Position numbers and translations under genes: made by a program | Source: G963677185 sp963677185 | Lineage (GTDB): Bacteria > Bacillota > Syntrophomonadia > Syntrophomonadales > Syntrophomonadaceae | Length of the DNA: 64,000 bases | Direction of reading: 5' to 3' | NCBI GenBank assembly: GCA_963677185.1 | Contig: OY781889.1 | Coordinates: forward strand, 434,001-498,000 | Shown here: in pieces, positions 62,630 through 64,000 of the stretch | How the letters are laid out: every line of letters begins with the position of its first letter | Position numbering within the stretch: the stretch's first letter is position 1 | Notes under the pieces: generated by a model | What the model was told of the DNA's origin: nothing | What the model saw: the letters and a program-made list of their open reading frames with translations, nothing else | Databases searched by the model: none

Positions 62630-63544
62630 ATGACAGCATTAAAAACACGCCGCGCCCAGGATCATGCCCAGGTGGCCATTGACCATGAAAAGTGCAATCT
62701 ATGCGGCCTGTGCGTTGAAGTATGCAAAGGCAATCCGCTATACATCGAAAATGAGCGGGTAATGGTAGACCAAAACCGGCTTTTCGGGTGCGTGGGCTGT
62801 GGCCAGTGCACAGCCATTTGCCCCCAGAACTGTATTTCGGTCACCGGCCGAACCTTGAAGCCAGAGGATTTCTATCCTATCCCCAAAAAAGGGGAACGAG
62901 CCGGCTATGAGCAATTATCGGCCCTGCTGGCTGCCCGCCGCAGCATACGCAATTTCAAAAAAGAAGAGGTTTCGGATGAGCACATCAATAAAATCCTCGA
63001 AGCAGCTTCCACCGCTCCAATGGGATTGCCTCCCTCCGAAGTCGAGGTATTTATACTCAAGGGTTTTGCCCGGGTCAATGAATTCGCCAGCGATGCCGTG
63101 GATTATTTTCTGGGCATTAAATGGATGTTCTCCTCTCCGATGCTGCTGCTGTACCGGCCGTTTATTGGCAAGGAAGCCTATGACCTCTTTAAGTCCTTCA
63201 TGCAGCCTCTTCCCAATGTATTCAACGAAGCCCGTAGAAAAGGCCAGGACTGGCTTCTCTATGATGCCCCCCTGGCCATATATTTCTATAGCTCACCTAC
63301 TTCTGATCCGGCCGATCCATTAATCCCGGCTACTTATGCCATGCTGGCCGCAGAATCTTTAGGTCTGGGAACCTGTATGATCGGCTCCATCGGCCCATTT
63401 TTAAAATATAAAAACAAGCTTACCCGGAAATACGGAATACCTCCCCGTCATAATACCGGTGTTTTCCTGATAATCGGACATCCCAGGTATAAATACCAGC
63501 GTGCCGTGAAAAGGAGCTTTGCCAGGGTCACTTACTGGGAATAA
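62630..63544 (+). CDS. Ferredoxin-nitroreductase fusion protein
   Basis: 304 residues. The N-terminal ~80 hold two 4Fe-4S clusters (CNLCGLCVEVCKGNP and CVGCGQCTAICPQNC). A nitroreductase-fold FMN domain follows (LLAARRSIRNFKKEEV, AASTAPMGLPPSEVEVFIL, AESLGLGTCMIGSIGPFLK, LIIGHPRYKYQR). Electrons may pass from the clusters to FMN to reduce an organic substrate. The frame opens at 62588 with a poor ribosome binding site; AAGGGAAGAGGG favours ATG 62630. The substrate is unknown. Confidence 0.87.
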   Translation: MTALKTRRAQDHAQVAIDHEKCNLCGLCVEVCKGNPLYIENERVMVDQNRLFGCVGCGQCTAICPQNCISVTGRTLKPEDFYPIPKKGERAGYEQLSALLAARRSIRNFKKEEVSDEHINKILEAASTAPMGLPPSEVEVFILKGFARVNEFASDAVDYFLGIKWMFSSPMLLLYRPFIGKEAYDLFKSFMQPLPNVFNEARRKGQDWLLYDAPLAIYFYSSPTSDPADPLIPATYAMLAAESLGLGTCMIGSIGPFLKYKNKLTRKYGIPPRHNTGVFLIIGHPRYKYQRAVKRSFARVTYWE

Positions 63545-63582
63545 GCAGCCCGGCAATGCCTCCCCATGCGGGATCGGGCACC

Positions 63583-64000
63583 TTAACAGAAAGCTACTTC
63601 AAAGCTGGCGTTCTTATCGCCCAGGTAAAAACCGTCTCCGTCCTGCAAAATGTAAAATTTGCCTGGAACCAGCTTTTCGTCGCTGGTCAAAAAAGTACCA
63701 TTGGTTGAGCCAAGATCCTGGAGATAGAACGCATTTTCCCGGGCATTATAGCTAATAACGCAATGCTTGCCGCTGACAAAGGGGCTGTCCTGGCTGAAAA
63801 CCAGCTGGCAGCTGTTGGGATCCCGGCCAATGCATATTTCTCCAGCATCCATTTCGATATACTGGCCTTCGTATTCACCTTTTATGTTCCTCAAGCAGGG
63901 CCTGGCCGCTTTTTCAATATTCACTCCCTGCGCTTCGACCTTTTCTGCATGACCTCCCCCCGCTCCCATCTGTGTAGCAGGAGTTACATCAGGCATCTGA
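63583..64000 (-). CDS. FHA-domain protein (N-terminus probably beyond the window)
   Basis: The C-terminal ~95 residues form an FHA domain: EICIGRDPNSCQLVFSQ, SPFVSGKHCVISY, YLQDLGSTNGTFL and GDGFYLGDKNASFEV, with phosphothreonine-binding Arg, Ser and Asn in place. Before it is a Gly/Ala-rich stretch. The frame is still open at the window edge (the codon before ATG 63996 is CAG), so the true start may lie outside. It is convergent with the nitroreductase gene. Confidence 0.8.
   Translation of the reverse strand, partial: QMPDVTPATQMGAGGGHAEKVEAQGVNIEKAARPCLRNIKGEYEGQYIEMDAGEICIGRDPNSCQLVFSQDSPFVSGKHCVISYNARENAFYLQDLGSTNGTFLTSDEKLVPGKFYILQDGDGFYLGDKNASFEVAFC

Noticed and set aside
1..64000. 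tRNA or rRNA genes
   Set aside because: No cloverleaf with a TTCGANNC arm and CCA-type end, and no rRNA sequence, was recognised on either strand.

Overview
The window looks like chromosomal DNA of a flagellated, low-to-mid GC Clostridia. The evidence is strong purine-rich ribosome binding sites, a T-box leader, long-form HPF, a split transketolase, FlaG/FliS/YjfB motility genes and a butyrate-type CoA-transferase next to a crotonase. A butyrate-oxidising or butyrate-forming lineage such as Syntrophomonadaceae would fit, but that is inference from gene content, not a database match.

Layout: 1-1.5 kb, end of a substrate-binding-protein ABC importer operon. 1.7-4.0 kb, CoA-transferase and enoyl-CoA hydratase. 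4.4-9.5 kb, two convergent receiver-GGDEF proteins and a PAS histidine kinase. 9.7-15.5 kb, hydrolases, a pyruvate-kinase-C-like protein and a secreted glucosaminidase. 15.7-27.4 kb, a signalling and accessory stretch (CHASE4 sensor remnant, serine hydrolase, BTAD and MalT-type regulators, SLOG protein, zinc-ribbon Ser/Thr kinase, MORN protein) that holds most of the repeats. 27.6-39.7 kb, a nine-gene branched-chain amino acid operon, ilvD-ilvB-ilvN-ilvC-leuA-leuC-leuD-leuB-cimA, transcribed leftward from a consensus promoter and T-box. 39.7-53.4 kb, housekeeping genes (M23 peptidase with FtsEX, split transketolase, prfB, motAB, secA, hpf). 54.4-56.6 kb, an IS1634-type insertion sequence flanked by 97-bp direct repeats. 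56.7-60.0 kb, a late flagellar cluster ending in an ArsC/Spx-like gene with an in-frame UGA at its redox cysteine. 60.2-64 kb, FHA proteins, a secreted protein and a ferredoxin-nitroreductase.

The most notable material is not ordinary genes. (1) A probable selenoprotein (59657-60019) has a UxxC motif and a hairpin correctly placed for a bacterial SECIS; normal gene calling would truncate it. (2) A family of nested-hairpin repeats (17.6, 17.7, 26.0, 26.2 and 41.8 kb) shows compensatory stem changes between copies and sits at gene 3' ends; the 189-bp form lies between duplicated terminator-like hairpins. (3) Heptamer arrays (GTRAGAY) directly follow stop codons, in the same orientation relative to the upstream gene, including inside the ilv-leu operon. 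(4) A perfect 42-bp inverted repeat lies between motB and prfB. (5) cimA appears to start at AUU, and prfB shows the classic CUU-UGA-C frameshift.

Many start sites given here are shorter than the longest open frame. They were chosen where a good ribosome binding site and the known family N-terminus agree.
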